Origin: an uncultured Clostridia bacterium
GTDB taxonomy: Bacteria > Bacillota > Clostridia > Christensenellales > UBA3700
DNA length: 64,000 nucleotides
NCBI GenBank assembly: GCA_947038565.1
Contig: CAMQWP010000008.1
Location: forward strand, 1 to 64,000
Reading direction: 5' to 3'
This document shows positions 26,416-36,236 of this stretch, piece by piece. A program made the translations under genes and the position numbers. Position 1 is the stretch's first letter. Each line of letters starts with the position of its first letter. The notes beneath the pieces are model-generated. The model was not told where the DNA came from, did not search any database, and saw only the letters and a program-made list of their open reading frames with translations.

Positions 26416-28029
26416 TTACTTTTGATTTTTTTGTCGTGCTGCTCTTAGAAGTTTATTTTCTTTGAACTCTAGCTCAGTATTGCTTGTGTACCATATAGCT
26501 CTCGTCCTAAGTCGCTTGATAGGATTCTTACAGCTTGCAATATTCGGCTCGGCATACCATATATCGTATACATCAAGTATTCTCTTAAAATTCTCTAGCC
26601 TTGCAGAAAACTCCTTAAAACTATTTCTAGGAGTACCCCAGCACACTTCAGCAAGAGCTTCCATTCTTGGGAATAGCTGCATATCCAACTTCTCTCTTGA
26701 GCTTATAAACTCAGTCCATACTGGTGCTTCCACTCCGATTATCTGTGAGTCGTGGCGAGTTTTGATCCCCTCCATATGCTCATTAAAGTTATACATGTTT
26801 TTCAAATTGTATTGCGCGTAACTCATATCCATGTACATAGGCTTATGCTTACTTAATATTATCTTGCCACCCTTATTAAGATGCTCAACTACACCGCGAT
26901 CTTTCTGTAATGTCCAGTACTGAACAAGCGTACTGTTGTCAAGTTTTCCACCTTCTAGTACTTCATTCCAACCGATAAGAGTTTTACCATGACTTTTGCA
27001 AAATTTGCTAATCTCATTGATGAAATAACACTGCAACTCATAAGTATTTGCGATACCATTTTCTTCCATATACTTAGCACAATGCGGACACTTACTCCAT
27101 TCTTTTTTCTCCGCTTCATCTCCGCCTACATGAAAATAAGGGCTTGTGAATAACTCAAACACTTCAGTAAGCACATTATAAATGAACTCGAAAGTGAAAG
27201 GTTTACCTAAACATGCACTTCTAAAAGAATTTTCGATACCCATTTTTTTAGCAAACTTTCCGCCATAGAACCATATCGGCTCACATGGTATCTCACGACA
27301 TGCTAGTTCTGGATATCCTGCAAATGCCGCAGTAAAATGCCCTGGCATATCTATCTCAGGCACAACAACTATACCTCGAGCAGCAGCGTAGGCAACTATT
27401 TCTTTTATGTCATCTTGTGTATAAAAACCACTATGTGGCGTTTCGTCTACATCTAATGATCCCCATCCATTTATTTGAGTCCTAGGTCTATAAGAACCTT
27501 TCTCAGTAAGTAGTGGGTATTTTTTTATCTCAATTCTCCAGCCCGAATCATCGGTTAAATGCATATGAAATACATTCATTTTGTGAAGAACCATCATGTC
27601 AAGAAGTCTTTTTACTGTATCCATTCCGTGAAAAGATCTTGCCACATCAAGCATGATTGCTCTCCATGAATGCTTAGGCTGATCGACTATACATCCACAC
27701 TTAAGCTCACACTTCGAACCTTCTACGTCTACTTCCGCAAGCACTCTTAGCGTCTGCAACGCATAAAGCACGCCGTTATAGTCACTGAAAAATACTTCTA
27801 TAACATGCTCAGAAATATTTATTTTATAAGCCTCTTTTGACAACTTACTATCTACTATGAAGCTGATACTTTTAAACTCTCTCGTATTGACTTCAATTTT
27901 GCTTGAAATGTATTCTCTATACAATTCTTTAAAGCAGTTTTCTCCGCTAACTGTTGTCACGTCTAAAAGTGAAATTTTGCTGTCACCGATTAAATCATAG
28001 CTCTTCAATGCTGGGATCATGTTACTCAT
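26416..28029 (-). CDS. GH20 beta-N-acetylhexosaminidase (cytoplasmic)
   Basis: The 537-residue second GH20 enzyme has the motifs RAIMLDVARSFHGM, FHMHLTDDSGWRIEIKKYP and HVGGDEAEKKEW, with the catalytic Asp-Glu at about residue 305. The N-terminal GH20b-like domain is present and no signal peptide is seen. Start at the ATG at 28029 with GGAGG five bases upstream; the frame is open four codons further to a GTG that overlaps that site. Likely trims imported host N-acetylhexosamine glycans; specificity versus the other GH20 is unknown. Confidence 0.92.
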   Translation of the reverse strand: MSNMIPALKSYDLIGDSKISLLDVTTVSGENCFKELYREYISSKIEVNTREFKSISFIVDSKLSKEAYKINISEHVIEVFFSDYNGVLYALQTLRVLAEVDVEGSKCELKCGCIVDQPKHSWRAIMLDVARSFHGMDTVKRLLDMMVLHKMNVFHMHLTDDSGWRIEIKKYPLLTEKGSYRPRTQINGWGSLDVDETPHSGFYTQDDIKEIVAYAAARGIVVVPEIDMPGHFTAAFAGYPELACREIPCEPIWFYGGKFAKKMGIENSFRSACLGKPFTFEFIYNVLTEVFELFTSPYFHVGGDEAEKKEWSKCPHCAKYMEENGIANTYELQCYFINEISKFCKSHGKTLIGWNEVLEGGKLDNSTLVQYWTLQKDRGVVEHLNKGGKIILSKHKPMYMDMSYAQYNLKNMYNFNEHMEGIKTRHDSQIIGVEAPVWTEFISSREKLDMQLFPRMEALAEVCWGTPRNSFKEFSARLENFKRILDVYDIWYAEPNIASCKNPIKRLRTRAIWYTSNTELEFKENKLLRAARQKNQK

Positions 28030-28175
28030 AAAGTCCTCCACAAATGATAATGTTTTAATAATATTACCATTAATTATATAATATAAAAATTTAATTTTTA
28101 TTTATTAATATCAAGTAAATAATACCATGATTAGCGGATATTGTCAAGCCCAATTTAATAAAGACTTCCTCTTAA

Positions 28176-29384
28176 TTATTTATCTGTAATATATCTATTC
28201 GGATCGAATAATTTTTTAAAAATATTTTGTTTGTTTTGGATTATATCATCAACGAGTTTTGCACCACAAAAAGAGTTAATTATACCATTTGCTCCACAAC
28301 TAGTAAAGTAGAAAATATTCTTATCTTCGCCTTCACCGATCAGTCCAAGGTTATTATCAGTCTGCCCGAAAACGCCCGAAAACTCATAATCAATTGCTAT
28401 TCTACTTTCGTACTGTTTAAGCATTTTAATTAAACTTGCATTTAGCTTTTCGTACTTCTTCTTTGCTACACTTTCGGATATTGTATCACCAGAAAATTTT
28501 GTATCTTCTCCTCCATATATTAGTCTATTGTCAGGTAGCATTCTAAAATAATGATAAGGGTCTCCGCTGTCTTGCATTAGTGCATTATTTTTAAAACTAA
28601 GCCCTTCTATCTGCTTTGTTACGAGTGAGTATGTCACATATCTTTCACACATGTTAGCAGACGGCATTTGCTCAAAATTAAAGCCCGTAGCGTATATTAT
28701 TTTATCCACTATTATCTTATCTCCATAGTTCATATATACATGATACTTATCATCTATTTTTTCTACGCTTTCTACCTTTGTATTTTCAAAAATTTGTGAC
28801 TGATTACTACTTGCTTCAATCAGCTGTTTTGTAAACAAATATGCGTTTAATTCAGCACCACCATCAGGTGCAAGAATACCCGCTTTTAACTCGAATGGAT
28901 ATGGATTATTATCCGCATTTATATACTGAACATTAAAGCCATGTTTTTGCCTAAACTTATACTCTTTTTTAATAGACGGCATATCAGTTATTTTATTAGA
29001 AAAAAGCATTGAAGGTCGTTTTGAAAAATGACATTTATTTCCTAACGTTTTTATAAGTTTTGCTATCTCTTCAATGCTATCTAAACCCATCTTATACACA
29101 CTTATTATTTCACTTTCACTCATAACGCTGTCAAGTTCATGTGCAAAGTCATCTAATTGGTACTCAAGTAGAACTGTTGCACAAGAAGTACACCCACATC
29201 CTATTCTTTCTTTTTCTACTAAAACACAGTTATATTTTTCACTCAAATAGTAGTTTGCAATAGCACCATCAATACCGCCCCCCACTATCAAAATATCTGC
29301 TTTTTTCTCTCCTTCAAAATATGGATATTGTTTGCACTTATTTTCGCTTTTACAAAAATATGGAACTCCTTTTACTACTTCCAT
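28176..29384 (-). CDS. FAD-dependent oxidoreductase (DAO/GlpA-like)
   Basis: The 402-residue flavoprotein has an N-terminal dinucleotide-binding motif (ADILIVGGGIDGAIANYYL), a VEKERIGCGCTSC segment just after, and the C-terminal FAD contact region of the DAO family (YGGEDTKFSG; TSCGANGIINSF). Amino-acid or amine oxidase-like members of this family produce H2O2 or pass electrons onward; the substrate is unknown. The CGCTSC cysteines near residue 60 resemble the gamma-glutamylputrescine oxidase/DadA group only in position. ATG with GGAGG upstream. It lies alone, 147 bases after the GH20 gene. Confidence 0.8.
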   Translation of the reverse strand: MEVVKGVPYFCKSENKCKQYPYFEGEKKADILIVGGGIDGAIANYYLSEKYNCVLVEKERIGCGCTSCATVLLEYQLDDFAHELDSVMSESEIISVYKMGLDSIEEIAKLIKTLGNKCHFSKRPSMLFSNKITDMPSIKKEYKFRQKHGFNVQYINADNNPYPFELKAGILAPDGGAELNAYLFTKQLIEASSNQSQIFENTKVESVEKIDDKYHVYMNYGDKIIVDKIIYATGFNFEQMPSANMCERYVTYSLVTKQIEGLSFKNNALMQDSGDPYHYFRMLPDNRLIYGGEDTKFSGDTISESVAKKKYEKLNASLIKMLKQYESRIAIDYEFSGVFGQTDNNLGLIGEGEDKNIFYFTSCGANGIINSFCGAKLVDDIIQNKQNIFKKLFDPNRYITDK

Positions 29385-29538
29385 AAACCCTCCTAATTAT
29401 ATATTATTCTTTAGGGTTATTATATCCTATTAACATGCGATTAATACATACAAAGATATTGCATATTTTACAGTATACTATCTCGTATAAAAGCCAGTTA
29501 TATCTGCTCTAAATATTTGTATTATAACACAGAAAAAT

Positions 29539-29579
29539 AGCAATGCTACACTTATGTGATCACATTGCTTTTTTGGGAT
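29539..29579 (-). terminator. Probable terminator of the GH16-like gene
   Basis: On the minus strand AGCAATG pairs with CATTGCT, followed by ATTTTTC. The loop is large (about 27 bases) and contains a smaller hairpin. Confidence 0.5.
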
Positions 29580-29621
29580 ATTTATATTAGTTTTTCATTT
29601 TATATATATTTTATAATAGTA

Positions 29622-30464
29622 TTATAACTTCCATACTTTTACATAGTCTACTATAAAGTCATAGTTTTTTAATTTGTCATTTTTTGATGGATTTCCATTC
29701 CAACTTTTCATTCCATTTTTTGCTCTGCCTTCTACCATTTTATACCCCGCGACTTCATTTGAAAGTAGCATATAACTAGGCTCTTTACTGACTGTACCAT
29801 TTGAGTCTTTCATGACTGCGGTACATCGTCCGTCTATATAGAACTTGTATCCTTCTTCAGTCCATAGCACTCCCGCAGTATGATAATCGGTGTACAAATC
29901 ATTAACTGTTACTAGCTTACTTCCATTTGATTTCAGATTCTTACCATATCCGCCTATATGTATCGCATGACCAGTTACTTTATTACTATGTTTATAGCAA
30001 TACAGCGTTTCCATTACATCTATTTCAGCACCCTTAGTGCCATCTTTTAGATCGATGTTTTTAAAGTTGTTTTCGGGCATCAGCCAAAATGCTGACCATA
30101 TTCCGATACATTCTGGTGCTTTAAATCTCGCTTCATAATAACCGTAAGTATTTACGAACGGTTTAAACAATTCACTCATTGCTTCCGTTGTACCATGTGC
30201 CTTGTTATGAGTAATTAATGCACCCGTATACCAACCCCTTCCATTCTTTCCTTCTTCTTGCCAGTTAGTCCTAAGCACTAGATTTCCATCTTCGATGAAT
30301 GCATTATCATGCACGTAATATGCGGCGTTTCTTACCACGCCATCATTATACATATGACACCACTTTGCCATGTCTAGAGTGTCGAAATTATCTTGAAACA
30401 CAAGTTCCATTTTCGACGTATCCACCGCATTTATCGGTAATTTTGTAAGTTTAATTCTGCTCAT
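29622..30464 (-). CDS. GH16-like beta-glucanase family protein
   Basis: The 280-residue concanavalin-like protein has the GH16 catalytic signature EIDVMET (about residues 144-150), preceded by YGYYEARFKAPECIGIWSAFWLMPEN. The tail (DFIVDYVKVWKL) is typical of the last beta strand. Family members hydrolyse beta-1,3/1,4-glucans, agar, carrageenan or keratan-type galactans. There is no signal peptide, which is unusual for GH16. ATG with GGGGG upstream. It lies just downstream of the PL8 gene on the same strand. Confidence 0.85.
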   Translation of the reverse strand: MSRIKLTKLPINAVDTSKMELVFQDNFDTLDMAKWCHMYNDGVVRNAAYYVHDNAFIEDGNLVLRTNWQEEGKNGRGWYTGALITHNKAHGTTEAMSELFKPFVNTYGYYEARFKAPECIGIWSAFWLMPENNFKNIDLKDGTKGAEIDVMETLYCYKHSNKVTGHAIHIGGYGKNLKSNGSKLVTVNDLYTDYHTAGVLWTEEGYKFYIDGRCTAVMKDSNGTVSKEPSYMLLSNEVAGYKMVEGRAKNGMKSWNGNPSKNDKLKNYDFIVDYVKVWKL

Positions 30465-30690
30465 ATATTCCCCCTAAGAATAATAATTTATATATATTAA
30501 TTTATATTAATTGTAACATGTATTTATGTACAATATAGGCACTTTTATTTATGCCTATATTTATCATAGTACCGCCCTGCATATCTTTATTATGATAGCT
30601 AGCTATTCAAAACTTAATTCCGTAAGTTAAAGTCTGCTCTACTATAATTATTGTCATTCTAATACTATTCATAATTTTGCACTATATTAT

Positions 30691-32895
30691 TTAAAACTTT
30701 AGCATGATATCATTACCGCCATCGTTGCCTTTGCTGAACTCAACTTTTTGTTCAACACCGTCAAGAGTAACGGTCATTGATACTTTTGTCTGCAATGGAT
30801 TTGCTACATATATGTTAAACCCATCACCGCTTGGCTCGCATATTACCGCACATCCGCGACTTACTGACAATACCTGTCCTGTAGGTAGTTTTATCTCTCC
30901 ACCTTTATAGAACATAGCTTGCATTACACCTAAGCCACTATGCCATACTGCCTGTACGTTTTTATTATTTTCTATGGTAGTGATGGTAGGATTTGAATAA
31001 TACAAGCCTGTTTGCTCCGCGTCTACATTCATTAATACCATGTATTCATAGCTTGCGTTATTTGGTTTTACTCCATGATTTATCCCTATATCTAGCATAT
31101 TATCAGTGTGCATTGTGCTTTTAAGTCTAGTATTTATCGCTTTCCAGTCCCCAGTTTTCTCTCCCGCGAATACATTTATTGGCTGCTTAGATATATAAGA
31201 AATACCGTTATTGTTTAGCCAATCAACCTGACCAGATAAGTTGCTAATCGTCGCCGCTGTCTGAATACTTCCGCTAGTAGAATATGTCACATCTCCACGT
31301 AGAAGAGTTTGATTTATGTTTGTATGAATATTCTCTTGCTTACTAGAACTAATGTCCGCACCTAAATTATATACACCTTCTGGGAACATGAAATACGCTT
31401 TACGCCCACTTACGCTATCTTGCTTAAAATCAAATCCACTCATGCCGTACTTGCCATTGCTAACACCGCCAACAAAGTTAGTTTTACCTTTTTTTGTGTA
31501 GGCTGGCCCCTCGGTGTAGTTTGGCATGTAACCTTGTCTAGTAGTAGTGCCCGGCACTCTTGTCCAATCCCATAGTGGCAAAGCATTATAATACTCGCTA
31601 CCGTCTATATAGTACTGTGTAGCCCCTACACCTTGATAGTATCCTAGTGCATTTTCTCCGTTTAATACTTCACTGATCTTCGTGTTTTTGCTTGCGTGTC
31701 GTACTGTTGCCATGTATCCTGCGCCGTTATATACTTGATAGTCGGCTTTCCAAAAATACTTATGCTGTCCAATACCCTCTGACACTCCTTGATCAACATC
31801 CCCGCCACGAGTTTGTAGAAGATTCATTAGATCATCTCTTCGAGCTATTCCCTCATACGCAAGTATCTCATTGCAAGCATTTAATACTTGTTTTTGTATG
31901 CCGTGAAGTCCATCGATTCTAGCAATACCTCTACCTGAGGCATTTATATCTCGGTAATTATTTCTGTATGCATACTGAAAACCCTCTAGTACAAAATCGG
32001 CATAGTTATTTATCGCTTCAGTAGATAAAGCAAACTGAGTACCGTGAGTATATCTAAGATAACTATTAATACCATCCGCAAATACTTCTCCGTAGCCACC
32101 AAAATACAACAGCTCAAAGTGTTGCATAAAACTTTGATCCGCCCTTATACCTTCCGCGTCGCCCGAGTGCGCATTCCATCTGATCTCTGGTCTTATATCT
32201 AGCTCATTTTCGACTAGACTTCTAAGCCACATCAAATAACTTCCTCCGCCTTGCACTACTTCTACTTTCATTTGGTTTATTACTATATCTGTAAGGTTTC
32301 CGCCAGTAGTGTCGACAGTTCGCTCGTAATGATTCCACCTAGCACCAGGTATGCTTTGATTATCAAAATTTGCATACTTATCAAATTTATTTACGATTTC
32401 TTTATCGATTGACTTGCTTCCGCAAATACTTTTTGTAGGGAAAAGTCGGATATCAGCCATTCGCATAGGCGAGCCTATTTCTTGATACCAGCCATTCCAG
32501 CTACATTTGTAATTTTTATCGCCCCAATACTTCATGGTGCTAGATATAGCGTCAAACACTTCTATCTTATTGTAATGCAAATTACCCGAAGAAAAATATG
32601 CTATGCACAAATTTTTAATGTTATTAAGATGGTTCGTAGGCTCCCAATAATCGGTGCGACTAGAATCGTAGTCAATATTACTAAATGACCCGTCATCATT
32701 CAAGAACTCCAGCGTTTTTGACATGTCAAGCTCGGCGTCATATAGCTCTGCCAACATCCTACTCGATATTTTCTCCATATCACCATTATTTGAAATAAAC
32801 TCAAAATTTGTATTAGGCTTTTGTCTAATACACCCTACTAAAGATACCGACATCATTGCTATCGCTATTACTATACAAGTTAACTTTTTTTTCAT
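30691..32895 (-). CDS. Polysaccharide lyase family 8 lipoprotein
   Basis: The 734-residue enzyme would cleave hyaluronan, chondroitin sulfate or xanthan by beta-elimination. A lipoprotein signal (MKKKLTC..., lipobox LVGC) anchors it outside the cell. The N-terminal alpha/alpha toroid carries the catalytic set: Asn in TTGGNLTD (about 200), and His (about 257) and Tyr (about 266) in DQSFMQHFELLYFGGYG. This aligns with the His/Tyr spacing of hyaluronate lyase. SGRGIARIDG follows, then the beta-sandwich domains. The start is the ATG at 32895 behind GAGGG; an ATG eight codons earlier overlaps that site. With the sulfatase and GH20 enzymes nearby, glycosaminoglycans are the likeliest substrate. Confidence 0.9.
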   Translation of the reverse strand: MKKKLTCIVIAIAMMSVSLVGCIRQKPNTNFEFISNNGDMEKISSRMLAELYDAELDMSKTLEFLNDDGSFSNIDYDSSRTDYWEPTNHLNNIKNLCIAYFSSGNLHYNKIEVFDAISSTMKYWGDKNYKCSWNGWYQEIGSPMRMADIRLFPTKSICGSKSIDKEIVNKFDKYANFDNQSIPGARWNHYERTVDTTGGNLTDIVINQMKVEVVQGGGSYLMWLRSLVENELDIRPEIRWNAHSGDAEGIRADQSFMQHFELLYFGGYGEVFADGINSYLRYTHGTQFALSTEAINNYADFVLEGFQYAYRNNYRDINASGRGIARIDGLHGIQKQVLNACNEILAYEGIARRDDLMNLLQTRGGDVDQGVSEGIGQHKYFWKADYQVYNGAGYMATVRHASKNTKISEVLNGENALGYYQGVGATQYYIDGSEYYNALPLWDWTRVPGTTTRQGYMPNYTEGPAYTKKGKTNFVGGVSNGKYGMSGFDFKQDSVSGRKAYFMFPEGVYNLGADISSSKQENIHTNINQTLLRGDVTYSTSGSIQTAATISNLSGQVDWLNNNGISYISKQPINVFAGEKTGDWKAINTRLKSTMHTDNMLDIGINHGVKPNNASYEYMVLMNVDAEQTGLYYSNPTITTIENNKNVQAVWHSGLGVMQAMFYKGGEIKLPTGQVLSVSRGCAVICEPSGDGFNIYVANPLQTKVSMTVTLDGVEQKVEFSKGNDGGNDIMLKF

Positions 32896-33136
32896 AATCT
32901 TATTCCCTCGATATTGCATGGTTACAATTCACCAATCAACACCTATTCCCACCACATTGGATTTGTTATTTCATACTATATATTATAACACTTATCCGAT
33001 ACTTTTTCAATATGTAATATGATATTTGTCTACCTATAATCAACTTTAATTATAGGTCAAAATCATACAAAAGTGTTTTATCTATTATTATTTACTCAAT
33101 TCTGATAACTTGATCAATTTTTTTGCTATATATTAT

Positions 33137-33165
33137 TTGACTTATTGCGGATTTTTTGCTATTAT
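33137..33165 (+). promoter_or_regulatory. Promoter of the fluoride riboswitch transcript
   Basis: TTGACT (33137-33142), 17-base spacer, extended -10 TGC-TATTAT (33160-33165). The predicted start is a few bases before the aptamer. Confidence 0.75.
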
Positions 33166-33172
33166 ATTATTA

Positions 33173-33241
33173 GATAGGGAATGAATGTCTCCCTTAGGTG
33201 TATGCCTAAAACTGCTGATTATTCTAGCTGATGACTTCTGC
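33173..33241 (+). promoter_or_regulatory. Fluoride riboswitch (crcB motif)
   Basis: The sequence follows the crcB aptamer consensus. GGGAATGAATGTCTCCC forms the first stem with the AUG-containing internal loop. An extra hairpin (TTAGGTGTATGCCTAA) is inserted next, followed by AACTGCTGATTATT and the conserved tail GCTGATGACTTCTGC. The last conserved part overlaps the 5' arm of a terminator (33227-33268), the usual design in which fluoride binding prevents termination. It precedes a cation/proton antiporter gene. Confidence 0.85.
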
Positions 33242-33268
33242 TTAATGCAGGAGAACTCAGCTTTTTTT
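33227..33268 (+). terminator. Riboswitch expression platform (terminator)
   Basis: GCTGA...CTTCTGC pairs with GCAGGAG...TCAGC, followed by seven Ts. The 5' arm is part of the aptamer, so ligand binding and termination are mutually exclusive. Confidence 0.8.
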
Positions 33269-33390
33269 ATTGCAAAAACCACGCACGCCTACATAGTATT
33301 GGCATATAAATAAGACGTTCATACACTGCATTGTGACTTTCGATGCATTTGCGTCACCTACTAATTAATACGAAACAAGGAGATATTTAC

Positions 33391-34617
33391 ATGTTTTTAA
33401 GCCTTTCATTAATATTGCTTTTAGGAGTGATACTACATTTCACATTCAAACTTATAAAACTGCCTTCGCTTATAGGATATCTTTTGCTCGGCATAATAAT
33501 CGGGCCTTTCGTGCTCAATCAAATAGACAGTAGTTTGCTTGCTATATCTACAGAGATCAGGCAGATCGCACTCATAGTCATACTTATACGTGCCGGCATA
33601 TCATTAAATCTTGCTGATTTAAAACGAATCGGTAGACCTGCACTGCTATTATGTTTTTTGCCTGCACTTTTCGAGATAGCTTTAGTAGTGGGTATTGCGC
33701 CAATACTTTTTAATATCAGTCATATAGACGCTTTAGTCCTTGGAAGTGTGCTTGCTGCCGTATCCCCTGCCGTAATAGTTCCGCGTATGCTGAAATTAAT
33801 CGACGGCAATATCGCGACCGATAAAGGCATACCGCAAATGATCATGGCTGGTGCAAGCGTAGATGACGTGTTCGTGATCGTGCTTTTCTCCTCTTTTATG
33901 AGCGTAGCTAGCGGTGCTAGTGTGGGAGTTATGACATATCTAAATATACCTATATCTATCATACTTGGCATAGTCTTCGGCATAATAACTGGATTAATTC
34001 TAGCATTAATTTTCAAAAAATTTAATATTCCTACATTATTAAAACTAATCACCGTATTAGGTACTGCCTTCGGTCTTAAGGCTATAGAAATACTACTAGA
34101 GCCGTATTTAGCCTGCTCTAGCCTTCTTGCAACCATGTCGCTTGGAATGGTAATATTAGCAGTTGACAAACCTTCGGCGGAAAGCCTAAAACCACAACTA
34201 AGTAGTATATGGCAAGTCGCGGAAATATTTTTATTCACACTAGTCGGCGCGAGCGTGGACATATTAGTACTTGCCGATAATATCGGTCTAGGTATCGCTT
34301 TAGTTACTTGCGGTATAGCTGTACGCATGATAGCAGTATTTATATGTACCATACACACAAGACTCAACGCCAAAGAACGTCTATATTCCGCTATTTCTTA
34401 TACACCAAAAGCTACCGTTCAAGCGGCAATTGGTGGACTACCTCTTGCTTTAGGTCTTGCCTCTGGAGAATTAATACTTTCTATCGCCGTTATATCCATA
34501 TTGCTTACTGCACCATTAGGTGCTATAGCAATGGACGCAGCGTACAAGCCATTGCTTACTAGTAACAATAGACAAGCAATTGAACCGCCTGACGTAAAAA
34601 GTGAATTTGATGAGTAA
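33391..34617 (+). CDS. Cation:proton antiporter (CPA family) under fluoride control
   Basis: The 408-residue integral membrane protein has about 12 hydrophobic segments and the family features GYLLLGIIIGPFVL, SPAVIVP and the paired acidic residues in MAGASVDDVF. The last is the likely ion-binding site. Related CPA proteins exchange Na+ or K+ for H+. The fluoride riboswitch in front suggests induction by fluoride, as for CrcB/Fluc and CLC-F genes. It may relieve the ion or pH stress fluoride causes or export HF/F- itself. The start is the ATG at 33391 with AAGGAG eight bases upstream; an upstream ATG at 33343 has no ribosome site. Confidence 0.85.
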   Translation: MFLSLSLILLLGVILHFTFKLIKLPSLIGYLLLGIIIGPFVLNQIDSSLLAISTEIRQIALIVILIRAGISLNLADLKRIGRPALLLCFLPALFEIALVVGIAPILFNISHIDALVLGSVLAAVSPAVIVPRMLKLIDGNIATDKGIPQMIMAGASVDDVFVIVLFSSFMSVASGASVGVMTYLNIPISIILGIVFGIITGLILALIFKKFNIPTLLKLITVLGTAFGLKAIEILLEPYLACSSLLATMSLGMVILAVDKPSAESLKPQLSSIWQVAEIFLFTLVGASVDILVLADNIGLGIALVTCGIAVRMIAVFICTIHTRLNAKERLYSAISYTPKATVQAAIGGLPLALGLASGELILSIAVISILLTAPLGAIAMDAAYKPLLTSNNRQAIEPPDVKSEFDE

Positions 34618-34721
34618 TAATATCATATTGCCTATATCGAAATATTATACAATTAGTATTATCAACATACCCAAAGATTAAATCTCTCACCATGTGTTTA
34701 CTATATTAATCAAATATAAAA

Positions 34722-34750
34722 AGCCGCACGATTATCTCAATCGTACGGCT
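34722..34750 (-). terminator. Terminator of the InlB-repeat protein gene
   Basis: On the minus strand AGCCGTACGAT pairs with ATCGTGCGGCT (one T-G pair), followed by five Ts. Confidence 0.8.
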
Positions 34751-34776
34751 AATATTATTTTAAACCATATTAAATT

Positions 34777-35991
34777 TTATGATACAATAACGTTTACTTC
34801 CCATTTAGCTGTCAAGATCATGTCTTCAGTCGGGATACCATTCTCAAAGTCCCAAAACTTATCTTCTACGCCATCAGCCACGTACCAGCCTGCAAAAGTA
34901 TATCCTGCTCTTATAGGCTCAGTAGGCTTTACGATCTTATCGCCATCATTAACTTTAGCAGTTTCATCTGCTACACCCTCACTCTTAAAAGTAATTGTGT
35001 GTATTTTAGTCCACTTTGCTACTAGCTTCGTATTGCTGAATACTTGCTTACTAAAATCCCACTCAACGCTATTTAAAAACCAACCTTCGAAGATATAACC
35101 TTCTCTTGTAGGGTCTTGCATTGGAGTAGAAGGGTTTTTATCGTGGTCAATAAGTGGTCTTGTCGCAATACCGCCTTGCTCTAAAACTTGCTCAGGAATA
35201 CCACTCAATGATTCTCCGCCGAAAGTTACTCGAACATTCCATTTTGCAACCAACTCCATACTCTCAGTAACGACATCCGTCTCAAAAGTCCACTTAACAC
35301 CTTTATAATACCACCCATCGAAAATTCTTTCTGGGTATCTAGGATTGTTAGGAATTGTTATCTTGCCACCATTATCAACGCCTTGTACATCAATCGTATT
35401 TCCACCATTGCTGTTAAAAGTGATCTTATGATCCCACCAGTTTGCTTTTAAAGTCATGCTGTTCTTTATAGGGTTATTAAAGTCCCACTTTGCATCTCCA
35501 GCATACCAACCATCGAATACATACCCCGCGTTGCTAGGCGTAGCAAGTGCGGTCATCTTATCATTCTCAAGGACAGTGATAGTTGTGTTATCTTCACCGT
35601 TATTATTATCAATAGTGATAGTAACATTCCATTTAGCAAAAAGAGTCATGTCTTCGCTAACTTTGCTATCATTCCACTTCTTGTTTTCTTTAATATACCA
35701 ACCCTCGAAAATATAACCTTCTCGAACTGGGTTTGCAGGCAATGCCAAAGTACCGTCTTGATCTACAACGACATCACTTATCTCATTGCCGCCATTTGTT
35801 AGAAATGATACGGTGTATTCTTTTTTCGCAAGACCAAGAGCAAGCAATGTAATAGTCGTTACCAAAACTGCCAATAATACAACAGCAGTCATGCTAATAA
35901 TTAATTTGCGATTACGTTTCTTTTTAGCAGCAGACACTGGAATGTCATTCCCTACGTCTTTTTTTGGTAAGTTATCTTTATTATGGTTCAT
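34777..35991 (-). CDS. Membrane-anchored protein with five InlB/Listeria-Bacteroides repeats
   Basis: The 404-residue protein has a basic cytoplasmic N terminus with AKKKRNRK, one membrane helix (about residues 28-50), and then five beta-grasp repeats of about 60-70 residues. Each repeat has the pattern GG...GYxFxGWY...W......MxLxAKW. No LPXTG or other sorting signal is present, so the protein is held by its N-terminal helix with the repeats outside. Such repeats occur in surface and adhesion proteins of gut Firmicutes and Listeria. The ligand is unknown. ATG with AGGAG upstream; terminator at 34722-34750. Confidence 0.85.
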   Translation of the reverse strand: MNHNKDNLPKKDVGNDIPVSAAKKKRNRKLIISMTAVVLLAVLVTTITLLALGLAKKEYTVSFLTNGGNEISDVVVDQDGTLALPANPVREGYIFEGWYIKENKKWNDSKVSEDMTLFAKWNVTITIDNNNGEDNTTITVLENDKMTALATPSNAGYVFDGWYAGDAKWDFNNPIKNSMTLKANWWDHKITFNSNGGNTIDVQGVDNGGKITIPNNPRYPERIFDGWYYKGVKWTFETDVVTESMELVAKWNVRVTFGGESLSGIPEQVLEQGGIATRPLIDHDKNPSTPMQDPTREGYIFEGWFLNSVEWDFSKQVFSNTKLVAKWTKIHTITFKSEGVADETAKVNDGDKIVKPTEPIRAGYTFAGWYVADGVEDKFWDFENGIPTEDMILTAKWEVNVIVS

Positions 35992-36236
35992 ACTTTTCTC
36001 CTACAGCCAACCGTCTTTTTTGTCCAGTCAGTTGATATTTTTATTATAATGTATCCATTATAGCATTTTTATATAATATAGTCAATGCTAAATAATTAAT
36101 ATGCTGCAAACTAAATTGTGGATGTTTTTTTTGTAAATATCTTATCTATTATTAAAAAGTCTTATCTTATTAATAAATTTTATAATTGCATCTGCATAAT
36201 ATTTGTTTTACATAATCTTGTATAAGATTTTCATTC

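Noticed and set aside
33720..34373. 217-codon minus-strand frame inside the antiporter gene
   Set aside because: Antisense shadow of a membrane protein gene; no start context, no family resemblance.
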